A stretch of DNA of 64,000 nt. It comes from Dugong dugon. Its lineage: Eukaryota > Chordata > Mammalia > Sirenia > Dugongidae. A program made the position numbers and the translations under genes. The notes below the pieces were generated by a model. It was not told where the DNA came from and ran no database searches. It was given only the letters and a program-made list of their open reading frames with translations. The stretch lies in assembly GCA_030035585.1 (NCBI GenBank), contig CM057460.1:133408714-133472713 (forward strand). Reading direction: 5' to 3'. Of this stretch, positions 22,586 through 35,640 are shown piece by piece; position 1 is the stretch's first letter, and each line of letters begins with the position of its first letter.

Positions 22586-23271
22586 TTAATTGCTGCTTCC
22601 ATGGGTGTTGATTGTGGATCCAAGTAAAATGAAATCCTTGACAATTTCAATATTTTCTCTGTTTATCATGATGTTGCTTATAGGTCCAGTTGTGAGGATT
22701 TTTGTTTTCTTTGTGTTGAGGTGTAATCCATACTGAAGGCTGTGGTCTTTGATCTTCTCGAGTAAGTGCTTCAAGTCCTCTTCATTTTCAGCAAACAAGG
22801 TTGTGTCATCTGCATATTCCAGGTTGTTAATGAGTCTTCCATAAATCCTGATGACCCGTTCTTCTTCATATAGTCCAGCTTTTTGGATTATTTGCTCAGC
22901 ATACAGACTGAATAGGTATGGTGAAAGGATACAACCCTGACAGACACCTTTCCTGACTTTAAACCATGCAGTATCCCCTCGTTCTGTTCGAACAATTGCC
23001 TCTTGATCCATGTACAGATTCCTCATGAGCCAACTGAGTGTTCTGTAATTCCCATTCTCTGCAATGTTATCCATAATTTGTTATGATCTACACAGTTGAA
23101 TGCCTTAGCATAGTCAATAAAGCACAGGTAAATATCTTTCTGGTATTCTCTGCTTTCAGCCAGAATCCACGTGACATCAGAAATGATATCCGTGGTTCCA
23201 AATCCTCTTCTAATTGCTGATAGTTCCTTGTCAATATACTGCTGCAGCCACTTTTGAATGATCTTCAGCAA
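22586..23271 (-). pseudogene. RTE reverse transcriptase core remnant
   Basis: Two overlapping minus-strand frames (22586-23074 and 23023-23271) carry the reverse transcriptase core. The upstream piece has 'LCFIDYAKAFNCVDHNKLW', where the F-DY-KAF-VDH block is the first catalytic Asp motif. The downstream piece has 'GVCQGCILSPYLFSLYAE' and the YADD active-site motif (codons at 22805-22816). The frame change between them, near 23040, is a frameshift. In active RTE elements this enzyme copies element RNA at a nicked target; here it is inactive. Confidence 0.9.
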
Positions 23272-23465
23272 AATCTTGATTCCACGTGATATTAATGATG
23301 TTGTTCAATAATTTCCGCATTCGTTGGATCACCTTTCTTGGGAATAGGCATAAATATGAATCTCTTCCAGTCAGTTGGCCAGGTAGCTGTCTTCCAAATT
23401 TCTGGGCATAGACGAGTGAGCACTTCTAGTGCTGCATTCTTTTGTTGAAACATCTCAGTTGGTAT

Positions 23466-24460
23466 TCAGTCATTTCCCAGAGCCTTGTTTTTCATGAATG
23501 CCTTGAGTGCAGCTTGGACTTCTTCCTTCACTACGATCGGTTCCTGATCATATGTTACCTTCTGAAATGGTTGAACGTCAACTAATTCTTTTTGGTATAG
23601 TGACTCTGTGTATTCCTTCCATCTTCTTTTGATGCTTCCTGCATCATTTAATATTTTCCCCATAGAATCCTTCACTATCGCAACTCGAGGCTTGAATTTT
23701 TTCTTCAGTTCTTTCAGCTTGGAAAATGCTGAGCATGTTCTTCCATTTTGGTTTTCTATCTCCAGGTCTTTGCACATGTCATCATAATACTTTACTCTGT
23801 CTTCTCAAGACAATCTTGGAAATCTTCTGTTCAGCTCTCTTATTTCATCATTTTTTCCTTTTCCTTTAGCTACTCGATGTTCAAGGGCAAGTTTCAGAGT
23901 CTCTTCTGACATCCATTTTGGTCTTTGCTTTCTTTCCTGTCTTTTTAATGACCTCTTGCTTTCTTCGTGTATGATGTCCTTGATGTCATTCCACAACTTG
24001 TCTGGTCTTCGGTCGTTAGTGTTCAGTGCATCAAATCTATTCTTGAGATGGTCTCTAAATTCAGGTGGGATATAGTCAAGGTCATACTTTGGCTCTTGTG
24101 GACTTATTCTAATTTTCTTCAGTTTCAACTTGAAATTGCATATGAGTTATTGATGGTCTGATCTGCAATCAGCCCTGGCCTTGTTCTGACTGATGATACT
24201 GAGCTTTTCCATCAATTCTTTCCACAGATGTAATCAATTTGACTCCTGTATATTCCATCTGTTGAGGTCCATGTGTATAGTCACCATTTATGTTGGTGAA
24301 AAAAGGTATTTTCAGTGAAGAAGTTGTTGGTCTTGCAAAATTCTAGAATGCAATCTCCAGCATAGTGTCTATCACCAAGGCCATATTTTCCAACTACCAA
24401 TCCTTCTCTGTTTCCAACTTTCGAATTCCAATCACCAGTAATTATCAGTGCATTCTGATT
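23466..24460 (-). pseudogene. RTE endonuclease-to-RT linker remnants
   Basis: Minus-strand frames at 23466-23777 and 23805-24128 encode the basic linker region ('KRQERKQRPKWMSEETLKLA') between endonuclease and reverse transcriptase. Sequence to about 24460 corresponds to the end of the AP-like endonuclease, the region with GDWN in copy 2. Stops and frameshifts separate the pieces. Confidence 0.8.
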
Positions 24461-24506
24461 GTAAAGTGCCTTTTAAAAGATAGCTAATATGTAAATTGAT
24501 TACAAG

Positions 24507-24592
24507 GATGGCGCAGGATTGGGCAATGTTTCCGTGTTTTGTACATAGGGTTGCTATGAGTCGGAACCACTCACCAGCACCTAACCACAATA
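24507..24592 (+). mobile_element. RTE 3' tail fragment in sense orientation
   Basis: 'ggcgcaggattgggcaatgt' and 'gctatgagtcggaacc' followed by 'cagcacctaaccacaat' match the RTE 3' end in the direction opposite to the neighbouring LINE. It is about 85 bases long, a strongly truncated insertion just beyond the 5' end of copy 1. Confidence 0.75.
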
Positions 24593-26315
24593 AAAACATT
24601 TAAATTTTTTACTTCTGAGTGCTGTTCTTTTTTTCCGTTAATCTAATTTGCCTTCACTGCTGGCTAGTTTCTCTAAGGTTGATCATCTTTATTTATCTTT
24701 TTGAAATCATTATGTCATGGCCAACTAATTAATGCAACAATATAAAATATTGTTTCATAAACCAATGATAATTTTGTGAATTGAAGAAAATGGTCCACAC
24801 TGTATGCATTTTTCTATTTCTCACATAATTGATCATCACTATCTCTTGTGCATGCTGAAATGAACATTTTGGTTTGCTAAATAATTAAAACTTAAAGAAA
24901 GAGGTTGAAAGAACTTGTAGTAGTGGGAGCTATAGTCCTTTATAAAGCAATTAAAACCATAATTACAGATGAAAAGCAGTAGAATCTGGTCAAATAAATC
25001 TTGTCGACAGCTGATGATAGAGTTTCTATTTTACTACAGTTGTTTAATTATCATTACTGTAGAAAGTGTTTAGGAGTTTTAACACGGTTCTAGAGGATTT
25101 TTTAGTTCCAAAATGTCATTTATGTGGGTGTTCATTACATGAGTCTCTAGAGTTGTATATCATGAAAATATATGTAATGAACTGAATGTTTGTAAATTTT
25201 TAGTGTCCGTTCAAGTATCCCTCTGTGACTTATCTCTAATAAATACCTTCTCCTACCTCAAGTCTTTTGTCAAGAATTCTCACATTGATACCTGAGTATC
25301 CGAAAAATCAAAAATAAAATTGAAATAAAATGCAAAGTAATGCGAAGGGAATTTACAAATATTATCAAAGATTGCATACAATTAATGTTGGAGAATGACT
25401 TGAATCTTAGAAACTCTTCACACAAGGATTTAACAAAGTTAGACCAGTTAACAACTGAAAAAGGAAATCAGCAAGAATGATGAAAGAAAATGTGTTTTCA
25501 AAGAGAATTATTTGAATATCAAAGGATCAAAAGAAGTCATTAAGAAAATTTATAAAACTCTTGAATTTTTTTTTCCTTCTGTTTGTCCGTCATTTTTGTG
25601 TGTCTTTCTCTTCTTTTCTTCCTCTCTCCTTCTTTCTTTCTTTTTTTTCCTTGCAAAATTTCCCTCTCTAAGATCACAAGGCAAAAGTCAAAAGTAAAAT
25701 CTATGACTTAGTAGTGTGTTATCTTACAAATTTGTTAAAGTCCATCATAAAGAATTAGGGGAAAATTTTTTTATGTACAAAATAAATATATATCCTTTCT
25801 TTAATCATATAATTAAAATTTTTTCATTATTCACAGGGAAATTTTTATTCCCATTTGAATGGATTCTGTTGGTGACTATTCCCAGTAACAATTACTCTCA
25901 GATAACAAAGATATTCTTTATGTCATTTACCTTTCCAGATAAATCAAAATCTCCTCTTGATTTTTTTTTTGTTTGTTTGTTTTTATTGGAAAGCAGGTAA
26001 AGCACAAACAATCAGATATTTAGTCTTCTCACATATTTTTGTTCAATATAGCTCATGACAAATCTCTTAGTTAGCCACGCCTTCTATTCATCAAAACATT
26101 ATGTAACTCCAGGATGGTGTAAGGACAATACAAATTGAAAATAAGAGGTTTTAATTTTCCCTGCTGAAAATAATGGAGGAGGTTCCCCTCCTCCTATTCG
26201 TTCAGAATTCACTTCAGATAAATTCTATCTCTTTGAAAGGTATATAAATCTAAGGTGTTACCTCAAGAACCTAACAGCCACCTCTATAAAGTGTAACTTC
26301 AGGTAATCTTTCCCT
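24593..26315. other. AT-rich unannotated region with pyrimidine tract
   Basis: The tract 25567-25660 is strongly T/C-rich on the plus strand. I recognise no transposon, RNA gene or exon. Short frames here have biased composition and are not credible genes. Confidence 0.4.
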
Positions 26316-26318
26316 CAT

Positions 26319-26510
26319 TTGTTGTTAGCTGTGGTGAAGTCCGGCCCCAGACTCATGGGGATCCTATGTGTCACAGAATAGAACTGCTAATTGAGTTTTC
26401 TTGGCTGTAATCTTTACAGAAGTCAATCTCCAGGCCTTTTCTTCACCTGAGCCGCTGGGTAGGTTCCAACCACCCTCCGGGTTAGCAGCAAATTGCAATT
26501 CTGCCTCCGG
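26319..26510 (-). mobile_element. AfroSINE, older subfamily
   Basis: An antisense copy of a distinct subfamily: it has 'ccccagactcatggggatcc', 'ttttcttggctgtaatcttt' and 'gagccgctgggtaggttcc'. These are shared with the copy at 57284-57490 but not with the majority type. Its tail is the RTE-like 'gttgttagct'. It is diverged, and the head is damaged. Confidence 0.8.
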
Positions 26511-29100
26511 CCATAAAGATACTAGAAAATTAGCTATTTTATCTTGAAAACATGAATTTAATGGGTTGCATCCACTCAGCTATATAAAGGGTAAAATTTC
26601 TTTCTGTTTTTGCAAACCTTTAGTAGATTGCCTTTGATGTACCACATTCTGGTTTAATGCTTATTCGATAATAAATCCTTTTATTCCCTCTCTCTCTTCT
26701 ATTTTTGTGGAGAGGTTTTCTGGGTTGGGAGTGGACTTTGTTTTTAATTATATTTCTCCAACAGTGACTAGAGAAACAATAGAGCTATTATCAACTTAGC
26801 TTAATTGTATCTGTGTGTTATTACCCAGTCATTACTTTAAGTGTACGGTATTTTTGTGAAAATAGATATGGTGAGTGTGTATAAATAATAAATAAATTTA
26901 GATGTGCAGTGTATTAGTAGAGGTCTGATTAGAATGAGAGAAAAATTACGCATGAGGATTTCTTATGCGACACAAACATACACTTATTCTATTGCATTAG
27001 TTGATTTTTATTGTTCTTTTTTGTCCTAGAATAAAATGGTTAATTATCTGATAAATCCAAAAAATAAAGGAACATGACAAGATAGATTTTTCCACATTTC
27101 ATTTTTAGTTTAAAACATTTTTAAAAATTAGAGGAATTGCTACTTATTTTCACAGCCTGTAAACCATAAGCTCCTGTGCATTTTTTGTTTCTTTTTTATC
27201 TGTTTTTTTATAAGAACCAATACCTAAAATATCTGTATAACTTGAAGCCATTTTGTCCACTTATTGGATTTCTCACATAAAAGTTAAACTGTAATGGCCA
27301 CCTGGAGAAAAGGAATGAGATCCGGAGGGACAGATACTCTTGTGTTTAAGACAAGGTAGCTCTGTTTCCTGAAACCAATTCCTGAAAAGCAGCATTTCAC
27401 ACACATACTACTTTTTTCCCCCTCTAATTGCAATAGCAGGCAGTAGCAATTTAAGAAAACATAAGCAGACCCAGAATTTATTGTTTTCTTCCAGTTTAGT
27501 TAATAGATATATTTGCTTATTGCCCAATCCACCAAACCAGAACTCTTTCTATGACTCTGGCAAAACAGCTTTCTAAAAATTGTGTTATGAATGTATAACC
27601 AGACCTTCCTCATATGCAAGAGAAACAAGGGCACAGAGTTGAATACTGACTGAAACCTACTTGACCATTACGTGCACATGGCAGAGACTTGTTTGAAGGG
27701 AAACCACACACAGGCCCCCACTGGAGAGACCTTCACAGACTACCTGGTTTTTAAGAACTCTCCAGCCAGGTGGTCCTCCTGCCACTACTAGAATTTCTCC
27801 ATTTTCTATTATCTTTAAAATGTATTCTTCTCTATATCTACCTCCAACTTTCATTCTCCCATTCCAACTGTTAATCCACATTTTTTGTAGCTTTACCTTT
27901 CAAATACAATTGATTCTCTTGATTCCAAACATTTAGAGAAATGCAATTTCAAATTGACTAATAACCCTGTCTCCTTACTCTGATTGGCAGTTTCCATAAC
28001 ACATGCAACATCTTACTGAGACAATTTTTAAATTTATTATTTTCACCTAAGCTGTCTCTCTCTTAAAGTTATTATATTTTTCTCTTTATCCTTAATTCTA
28101 TAACATTTTACTATTAGCTATATCCATTTTATTTGGGTATAGCACCCAAACCCTTAATTTAACTTATGCTTACTTTCAGGGAGTACTAGTTTGAAATTTG
28201 AATCTGAACAATTTTATCTTTTACTTTCTATCTTCAAGTACACGCCGAAGCTACTTCAGCTATCGAAGTTCACAGGCACAAGAATGAGCCCACAGATATC
28301 ACCATGTCAGCTTGTTAACTTAAGATTATTAATTTATCTTTTGATCTATAACCACATCACTGTTGATAAGCTTCTGTTTTCAACATTCACATCAGCAATT
28401 CTCACACAGCATAATAAGTTATGCGTCATTTCTTGTTATCCTGATCATTTAAAAAAATAGTCACAATTGTCCTAGCCAACTCTAAACCTCAGTCATTGCT
28501 TTTGCACAATTAAGTCTGATGTCCATTCATAAGGAAATACGTATTTTTCTATTTCTTGCTAAAAATCCATTTTGCACACTCTAATATGCTGATGAAGCAC
28601 TCCCTAGCAACAGGAGTGAGTCACATATATCCCCTTCACAGGGGAAGAATAAAGAATAAAGAGTTTTTATCACCCGACTAAATAAAGAGGTAAAGGATTA
28701 GTAGCCAGATGGGACTTGTTGAGAGTCTCACTTGTGTCTTGAGTTTTGGGAGTTATTTCCCTTTAAAAATCGGCCTAGTTTACAAATAATATCTGCAGTG
28801 CAGTTACCTTGCTAAATTACATTGGCAGTCTACCAAACTTAGAAATTTCAAGGACCAGGTGGTTATGACAGATTAAAAAAAAAAAGAAGATAAATTTCTT
28901 GCTCTCAGTAGCAGAGAAAATAGAGCTTCTGAAAGTAGACTTATATTTCATAAATAATATTTTACTTGCAACAGAAGATGAGTGTATTAGTGGTAAAGGT
29001 AAATTTTAATTATGAAACAATGTACTTCAACTGATACATTAAAATAAATCTTCTTAATTTTATATATAGTATTTATATCTTCCATTCCTCTGGAGCTAAT
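26511..29100. other. Sparse AT-rich region
   Basis: No element, exon or structured RNA is recognised over about 2.6 kb. Short open frames (for example 28191-28460) have no motif. This may be single-copy intergenic or intronic DNA. Confidence 0.4.
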
Positions 29101-29103
29101 CTA

Positions 29104-29130
29104 ACACACACACACATACACACACACAAA
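29104..29130. repeat. (CA)n microsatellite
   Basis: An imperfect dinucleotide tract of CA units interrupted by one CATA. A candidate length-polymorphic marker. Confidence 0.85.
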
Positions 29131-30447
29131 ATAGGTTCTCTGGAGGAAAGAATATAATACAGTAAATGAAAAATATTTCTTGTTTTGTTATGAGAGAAAA
29201 AAAACTTTTCTATGTCATATTTGGAATATTTATGGGACTAATTCCTTGGATCTCTAAAACCACCCAGAAAAGACTATGGAAAAGGAAAACCTAGTGATTA
29301 AATTGTTCTGGTTCTAAAAGTTTCTTATGGGACAATGAGGTATCTGAAGGATTTTTATTATTTATTTATTTTATTATTATTATTTGATAAATTAAAAAAT
29401 AATGAACTCAATTGTTATCTTCAAATTTGAGATGATGCTAAAATTTGAACATGTTATCTTCCACATGACTATGGAGAAAATGCATTCATTCCCCCTACAC
29501 CCCATCTCTGTCAAGAGATCATATACCCCTGAATGACAAACACAGCTGGAGCTCCCCATTTCAGGGATATATAGTAAATGATGTGCGTTGAAGGCAATCA
29601 CTGGTAGGTTCTGGCCATATATTTCTTTAGATTGAGGCCACTTTAAAAAAGACCCAATCACGGGTAGGCAGAAGGAATGAGCAGTGGGTGAGAAGAAGGG
29701 GACCAATGGAGAGGGAAACTATTTCCCTCTGCTGAGGAAGCAGTGGCTAAAACTCTGCAATGCTATAGCCCCCATTGAATGTTTGGAGGAAGACAGAAGC
29801 AATCTCAACAGAAAATCAACGAAATCAAATATAACATTTTCACAAACACTAATCCCTTCTCTCAAGTTTGGACTACAGGGCAATTGAGCACTTCCGCTAT
29901 GTCTTTGAGGTACCTTGTGTTCTCACCAGATCCAAGGTATAAAAGTCTACTATTCCTGGGAACCCCACATGGGATAATGAAGGGCACCAGTTTTCTTTGG
30001 GGCATAATTCAAATTTCTCATGAGTGAACCTTCTATTCATTTAGTCTCCCTCGTCTTTCCCTCTCTCCCTTCCAATCTTCCTCCTTTGCTTTATTTTTCC
30101 TTTGAAATGTAAAGGTAAAATAATCAACCTTTCAATTTGTAAGTAGAAGATAACCAAGCTTTCTTTGTTTAATAAAGAGGAGAGAGATGGTCTCTTCCCC
30201 ACTGTTCCCATCCTCACAGTATCTCCTTGAAAACATAATAGACTAAGAGGAAGGTCAGGGCCTTCTGAACACTGGAACTTTAAACACATATCTCTAAAAT
30301 TAATTTAGAAGTCTCCACAAGATGTACAAGAGACAAACACAAATTGAGTCCTTTTGTCTCTCAAACAGAAGTTTTAATTCTCTTCTATGTTTCTGTACAA
30401 ATTTATGTGAAATTCTGCCTAAATTTTAAGGTCACTTTCATGCTATC
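29131..30447. other. Unannotated region with (TTA)n tract
   Basis: A TTA-rich tract lies at 29353-29384. Several frames of 60-104 codons overlap at 29392-30289, but none carries a known domain and I do not support any as a gene. Confidence 0.4.
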
Positions 30448-30960
30448 TGTCATGGATTAAATTGTGTCCCCCAAAAATATATGTTACCTTGGTTAGACCA
30501 TGATTCCCAGTCTTGTGTGCTTGTCCTCCGTTTTGTGATTGTAATTTGATGTTAAAGAGGATTAGGGTAGGATTGTAACACCCTTACTAAGGTCACAACC
30601 CTCATCCAATGTAAAGGGAGTTTCTCTGGAGTGTGGCCTGCACCGCCTTTTATCTCTTACAAGATATAAAAGGAAAGGGAAGCAACCAGAGAGTGGGGAC
30701 CTCATACCACCAAGAAAACAGAGCTGGGAGCAGCGTGTGTCCTTTGGACCTGGGGTTCCTCTGTGGAGAAGCTCCTAGTCCAGGGGAAGGTTGATGACAA
30801 GGACCTTCCTCCAGAGCTGACTGAGAGAAAAAGCCTTCCCTGGAGCCAGCACCTTGAATTCAGACTTCTAGCCTACTGGACTGTGAGAGAATAAAATTCT
30901 CTTTGTTAAAGCCATCCACTTGTGGTATTTCTGTTTTAGCAGCCATAGACAACCAAGACA
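30448..30960 (+). mobile_element. ERVL-MaLR-type solo LTR (copy 2)
   Basis: A sense LTR with ends 'tgtcatggattaaattgtgt' and 'aaccaagaca'. The 5-mers ctatc (30443-30447) and ctacc (30961-30965) form a 4-of-5 target duplication. It is the same family as 8593-9103, sharing 'gaccttcctccagag', 'aagccttccctggagcc' and 'gccatccacttgtggtattt'. An 'aataaa' at 30890-30895 near the 3' end fits a poly(A) signal. Confidence 0.82.
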
Positions 30961-30997
30961 CTACCTTATTTGCATGTAAATCTGATAACACTTCTCA

Positions 30998-31188
30998 TTC
31001 CCGTGAAGTCAATTCCGACTCACAGTGACACCATAGGACAGAGTAGAACTGCCCCTTAGGGTTTCCAAGGTTGTGATCTTTATGGAAGCAGACTGCCATA
31101 TCTTTCTCCCATAGAGCATCTGGTGAGTTCGAACGTTGACCTTTTGTTTAGCAACTGAGCACTTTAACCACTCCACCACCAGGAGTCC
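30998..31188 (-). mobile_element. AfroSINE, long form
   Basis: An antisense SINE with a head reading 'ggactcctggtggtggagtg' in complement. It has the extra internal block ('gaagcagactgccatatctt') and an RTE-like tail. Imperfect target duplicates begin 'tgataacactt' at 30983 and 'tgataatgctt' at 31191. Confidence 0.9.
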
Positions 31189-32010
31189 TTTGATAATGCT
31201 TACTCAGTATTAAATGGTGATCTCTCTCCTCTATATTGGTACAGAGGGATCTTTTGTTGGCAGGATTATTTTATTACCCTAATCCTTCTTTGTTGCTTCC
31301 TTCCTTTCTTCCTTTTCCCCCCATTATTCTTTCAACAAACTTAGTGTAGATAGCATCAGTAAGTACAAAAAATTTAGAGCATAACACTTGTCTTCAAGAT
31401 TACAACTTATACAAAAACATAAAACAAGATAGTACCACTTCTTATATAGTACCTTTAATTTCTTCTTCAAGAGTTTAACATATAGGTTTTATTTGTTTGG
31501 TAAATTAAGTGTTATGGTAGTTAACTTTAAAATTTTTTTTTTTTGTCTCATTGTGACTATCCCTTTATTGTTTATTCAGGTATATATTCTTCTACTTCCT
31601 GCATTATTTTTAGTTCTGCTTACAAGATTTCTGAGAACATGTTTGTAATTACATTGTTTTTTGCATGCTTCATAGTGCATTGGCCAATAGTAATGGTGCA
31701 TGAGACTTGTAAGTACCTGTGCTTAACAGGGGAAAAATTCAGTGCTGTCTAAGGAGGTGATTCTTTTGATAACTCTATGGGCTTCACTAGAGTGCAAGCT
31801 TTCTTACTCTTCTAACTTTTGTTAGTTTGTTTTAATTTTAACCAAGATTTATTTTTCTTTTCTGAAAAGCAGAGTAATAGAAATATATTTAAGAGTTTAC
31901 AGCCTATTACAAAATTAGAATATTCATTACATTCTACCCATGTTTGAGGTTTATCAGCTCACTTGAAATGCATATATATAAATACCTGAAACTTGTGATA
32001 CAACAGAAAG
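31189..32010. other. Unannotated AT-rich stretch
   Basis: Nothing recognised. The 69-codon frame at 31543-31752 is hydrophobic by composition but has no motif. Confidence 0.35.
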
Positions 32011-32011
32011 A

Positions 32012-32036
<25 letters not shown>
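32011..32036. repeat. (AT)n microsatellite
   Basis: About thirteen AT units in an uninterrupted run, then 'acatg'. Self-complementary, so able to form cruciforms and likely length-variable. Confidence 0.9.
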
Positions 32037-32043
<7 letters not shown>

Positions 32044-32124
32044 CACAAGACTCAGATATTCATTGCTGAGAATTAGCATAGTGTTGGCAAAAGGAAAATG
32101 CAACCCAAAAAGTGACAGGTATAA

Positions 32125-32285
32125 TTAAAAACAGGCAAAGCACTAGGAATCAGAATGCTTGGAAAATTAGCTGTGTGACCTTGAACAAGTCACCTACTTT
32201 GGACTGGGAATTCCTTCCTTATCATTTGAATAAAGATGTAGGATAGTTGGTGCTCTTACAAGTGCTTTATGGATAAAAAAGTCTA
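32125..32285 (+). mobile_element. MIR SINE (ancient)
   Basis: The core 'agctgtgtgaccttgaacaagtcacc' region (around 32169-32194) and the downstream 'tcatttgaataaagatg' match the tRNA-derived MIR core in sense orientation. It is diverged, as expected for this ancient mammalian family. Confidence 0.7.
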
Positions 32286-32752
32286 TACTTCTTTCGGAAT
32301 GCTAATTGCACTCTACAATTCTTAGAAATATTCCATCAGAAAAGAATACGTTTTCTGTCATTCCCTCTGGCAATTCCTGGTGATATATGACCCACTTTAT
32401 TATAAGGATGAAGTTAAGAAACTTGTAAAAAGAGTAATATCCTTCTCTATGACCTTAAAAAAGCTTCAGTGTCATTAAGTTTCTCTCCACTCATCCATGT
32501 AGTGAAGATAAAAATTACAAATGTTACTCATGAAAGTTTTGCGTCAGAGGGGCTATATCTCTATTCTCCCCGCCAAACAGTTTGAATATCTAGGCATGAA
32601 TTTGAGAAATGCCCTTTCTTGTTCTCCAGCCTAGCAGACATACGGAGGGAGAAAAATCCATACATCATAATATCTATCTCACAATTTGCCTTTCATCTGC
32701 CTAACTAATGGTTTTCAGGTACAAGAGGGTTTTTGTCCACATTCCCGAAGAT
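32286..32752. other. Unannotated stretch
   Basis: No recognisable repeat or exon. Confidence 0.35.
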
Positions 32753-32989
32753 ATGTTGTTATATTGTTGTTAAGTGTCATCGAGTTGGTTCTTACTCATA
32801 GCAACTCTATGTTCAACAGAACAAAACACTGCCCGATCCTGTGCCATCCTCACAATTGTTGATATGCTTGAGCCCATCATTGCAGACACTGTGTCAATCC
32901 ATCTCCTTGAGGGTCTTCCTCTTTTTCACTGATCCTCTACTTTATCAAGCATGATGTCCTTTTCCAGGGCCTGGTCCCTCCTGATAACA

Positions 32990-34400
32990 TGTCCAAAGTA
33001 TGTGAGATGAAGTCTTGCCATCCTCGCTTCCAAGGAGCACTCTGGCTGTACTTCTTCCAAGACAGATCTGTTTGCTCTTCTGGCAGTCCATGGTATACTC
33101 AATATTCTTCACTGACACCACAACTCAAAAGCATCAATTATTCTTTGGTCTTCCTTATTCATTGCCCAGTTTTCACATGCATATGACACAACTGAAAATA
33201 CCATGGCTTCGATCAGGCACACCTTAGTCCTCAAAGTGACATCTTTGCTTTTTAACCCTCTAAAGAGGCCTTTTGCAGCAGACTTGCCCAATCCAATACA
33301 TCATTTGCTATCTTGACTGCTGCTTCCATGGGTGTTGATTGTGGATCCAAGTAAAATGAAATCTTTGACAACTTCAGTCTTTTCTCTGTTTATCATGATG
33401 TTGCTTATGTTCCAATTGTGAAGATTTTTGTTTTCTTTATGTTAAGGTGTAATCCATACCGAAGACTGTGGTCTTTGATCTTCATCAGCAAGTGCATCAA
33501 GTCCTCTTCACTTTCAGCAAGCAAGGTTGTGTCATCTGCATAACACAGGTTGTTAATGAGTCTTCTTCCAATCCTGATACTGCATTCTTCTTCACATAGT
33601 CCAGCTTTTTAGATTATTTGCTCAAGATACAGACCAAATAAGTATGGTGAAAGGATTCAGCTGTGATGCACACGTTTCCCAGTTTTAAACCATGCAGCAT
33701 CCCCTTGTTCTGTTCAAACTACTGCCTCTTTGTCAATGTACAGGTTCCTCATTAGCACGATAAAGTGTTCTGAATTCCCATTCTTCCCAATGTTCTCCAT
33801 AATTTGTTATGATCTACACAGTCGAGTGCCTTTGCATAGTCAATAAAACACAGGTAAACATCTTTATGGTATTCTCTACTTTCAGCCAAGATCTATCTGA
33901 TGTTAGCAATGATATCCCTTGTTCCACGCCCTGTTCTGAATCCAGCTTGAATTTCTGGCAGTTCTCTGTCAATGTACTGCTACACTCGTTTTTTAATTAT
34001 CCTCAGACAAATTTTACTTGCACATGCTATTAATGATATTGTTAGATAATTTCTGCATTCTCTTGCATCACCTTTCTTTGCAATGAGCACAAATACGGAT
34101 CTCCTCCAGTTGGTTGGCTAGGTAGCTGTCTTCCAAATTTCTTGGCTTAGGTAAGTGAACACTTAGAGCATTACCTCCATTTGTTGAAATATCTCAATCG
34201 GTATTCCATCAATTCCTAGAGCCTTGTTTTTTACCAATGCTTTCAGTTAAGCTTGGACTTCTTCCTTCAATACCATTGGTTTTTGATCTTATGCTACTAC
34301 CTGAAATGGTTGAATGTTGACCAATTCTTTTTGGTAAAGTGACTCAGTGTATTCCTTCCATCTGCTTTTGATGCTTCCTATGTTATTCAATATTTTGCCC
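32990..34400 (-). pseudogene. RTE reverse transcriptase remnant (copy 2)
   Basis: The YADD active-site codons survive at 33531-33542 (complement of 'gtcatctgcata'). The surrounding sequence aligns with copy 1, but only a 60-codon frame (33109-33291, 'DAFELWC' and upstream 'TLRTKVCLIEAMVFSVVSYA') stays open on the minus strand. It is more decayed than copy 1 in this part. Confidence 0.8.
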
Positions 34401-34899
34401 ATAGAATCCTTCAAAATTGCAACTTAAGACTTGAATTTTTTTTCTTCAGTTATTTCAGCTTGAGAAATGCAGAGTGTGTTCTTCCATTTTTGCTTTTCTA
34501 ATTTCAGGTCTTTGCACATTTCATTATAATACTTCACTTTGTCTTCTCGAGCCCTCCTTTGAAATCTCCTGTTCAGCTCTTTTATTTCATCATTTTTCCA
34601 TTGGCTTTAGCTACTCCACATTCAAAAGCAGGTTTCAGAGTCTCCTCAAACATCCATTTTGGTCTTTTCTTTCTTGCTTGTCTTTTTAATAACTATTTGC
34701 TTTCTTCATGTATGATGTCCTTGATGTCATCCCACAAATTGTCTGGTCTTTGGACATTAATATTCGATGCATCAAATCTCACCTTGAGACGGTCTGTAAA
34801 TTAAGATGGGATATACTCAACATCATATTTTGGCCCTCGTGGACTTGCTGTAATTTTCTTCAGCTTCAACTTGAACTTGTGTATGAGCAATTGACAGTC

Positions 34900-35640
34900 T
34901 GTTCAGCAGTCGGCCCCTGGCCTTATTCTGACTGGTGATATTGAGCTTCTGCATTATCTTTTTCCACAGATGTAGTCGAAGTGATTCCTATGTATTCCAT
35001 CCAGCAAGGTACACATGTATACACACCATTTATGTTGTTGAAAAAAGGTATTGAAATTAACAAGTCACTGGTCTTGCAAAATTCTATCATGTGATCTCCA
35101 GTGTCGTTTCTATCACCAAGACCATATTTTCCAACTACTGATCCTTCGTTTCCAACCTTTGCATTCCAATCCCCAGTATTATTAGTGCATCTCATTTGCA
35201 TGTTTGATCAATTTCATACTGCAGAACTTGGTATAAATCTTCAATTTCTTCAACTTCAGCATTAGTGGTTGGTGCATAAATTTGAATAGTAGTTTTATTA
35301 ACTGGTCCTCACAGTAGGATGACCAGATTATCCTATCACTGACAGCTTTGTACTCCAGGATAGATCTTGAAATGTTTTTATGATGAATGTGATGCCATTC
35401 CTCTTCAATTTGTCATTCCTGGCATAGTAGACCATATGATTATCTGATTCAAAATGGCCAATACTAGTCCATTTCAGCTTGCTAATGCCTAGGATATTGA
35501 TGTTTATGTATTCTATTTCATTTTCGACTACTTCCAATTTTCCTAGATTCATACTTTGTACATTCCACGTTTCAATTATCAATGGATGTTTGCAGCTCTT
35601 TCTTTTCATTTTGAGTCATGCTCCATCAGCAAATGTAGGT
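34900..35640 (-). pseudogene. RTE apurinic-like endonuclease remnant (copy 2)
   Basis: The 93-codon frame at 35328-35609 begins the endonuclease with 'IIETWNVQSMNLGKLEVV', where TWNV is the conserved first motif. The 92-codon frame at 34923-35201 has 'TGDWNAKVGNEGSVVGKYG', the GDWN metal/catalytic motif. In active elements this enzyme nicks the target DNA. The frames are separated by a frameshift; the protein is dead. Confidence 0.85.

Larger units (their letters stand above)
22028..24460 (-). mobile_element. RTE (BovB-clade) LINE, 5'-truncated copy 1
   Basis: The antisense LINE spans about 2.4 kb. Its 3' tail ('gttgttgttaggtgcc' in plus orientation) is at 22033-22052 and the body runs to about 24460, inside the endonuclease domain. 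It lacks the 5' end present in copy 2 (32753-35970). 'tgcctgtt' (22023-22030) and 'tgcctttt' (24467-24474) may be a weak target duplication. The reading frame survives only in segments, so the copy is dead. Confidence 0.92.

Noticed and set aside
22058..24128. Series of minus-strand frames of 100-160 codons that could look like a multi-exon gene
   Set aside because: They carry RTE reverse transcriptase motifs (YADD, QGCILSPYLF) in LINE order, end at a LINE 3' tail and are interrupted by frameshifts.
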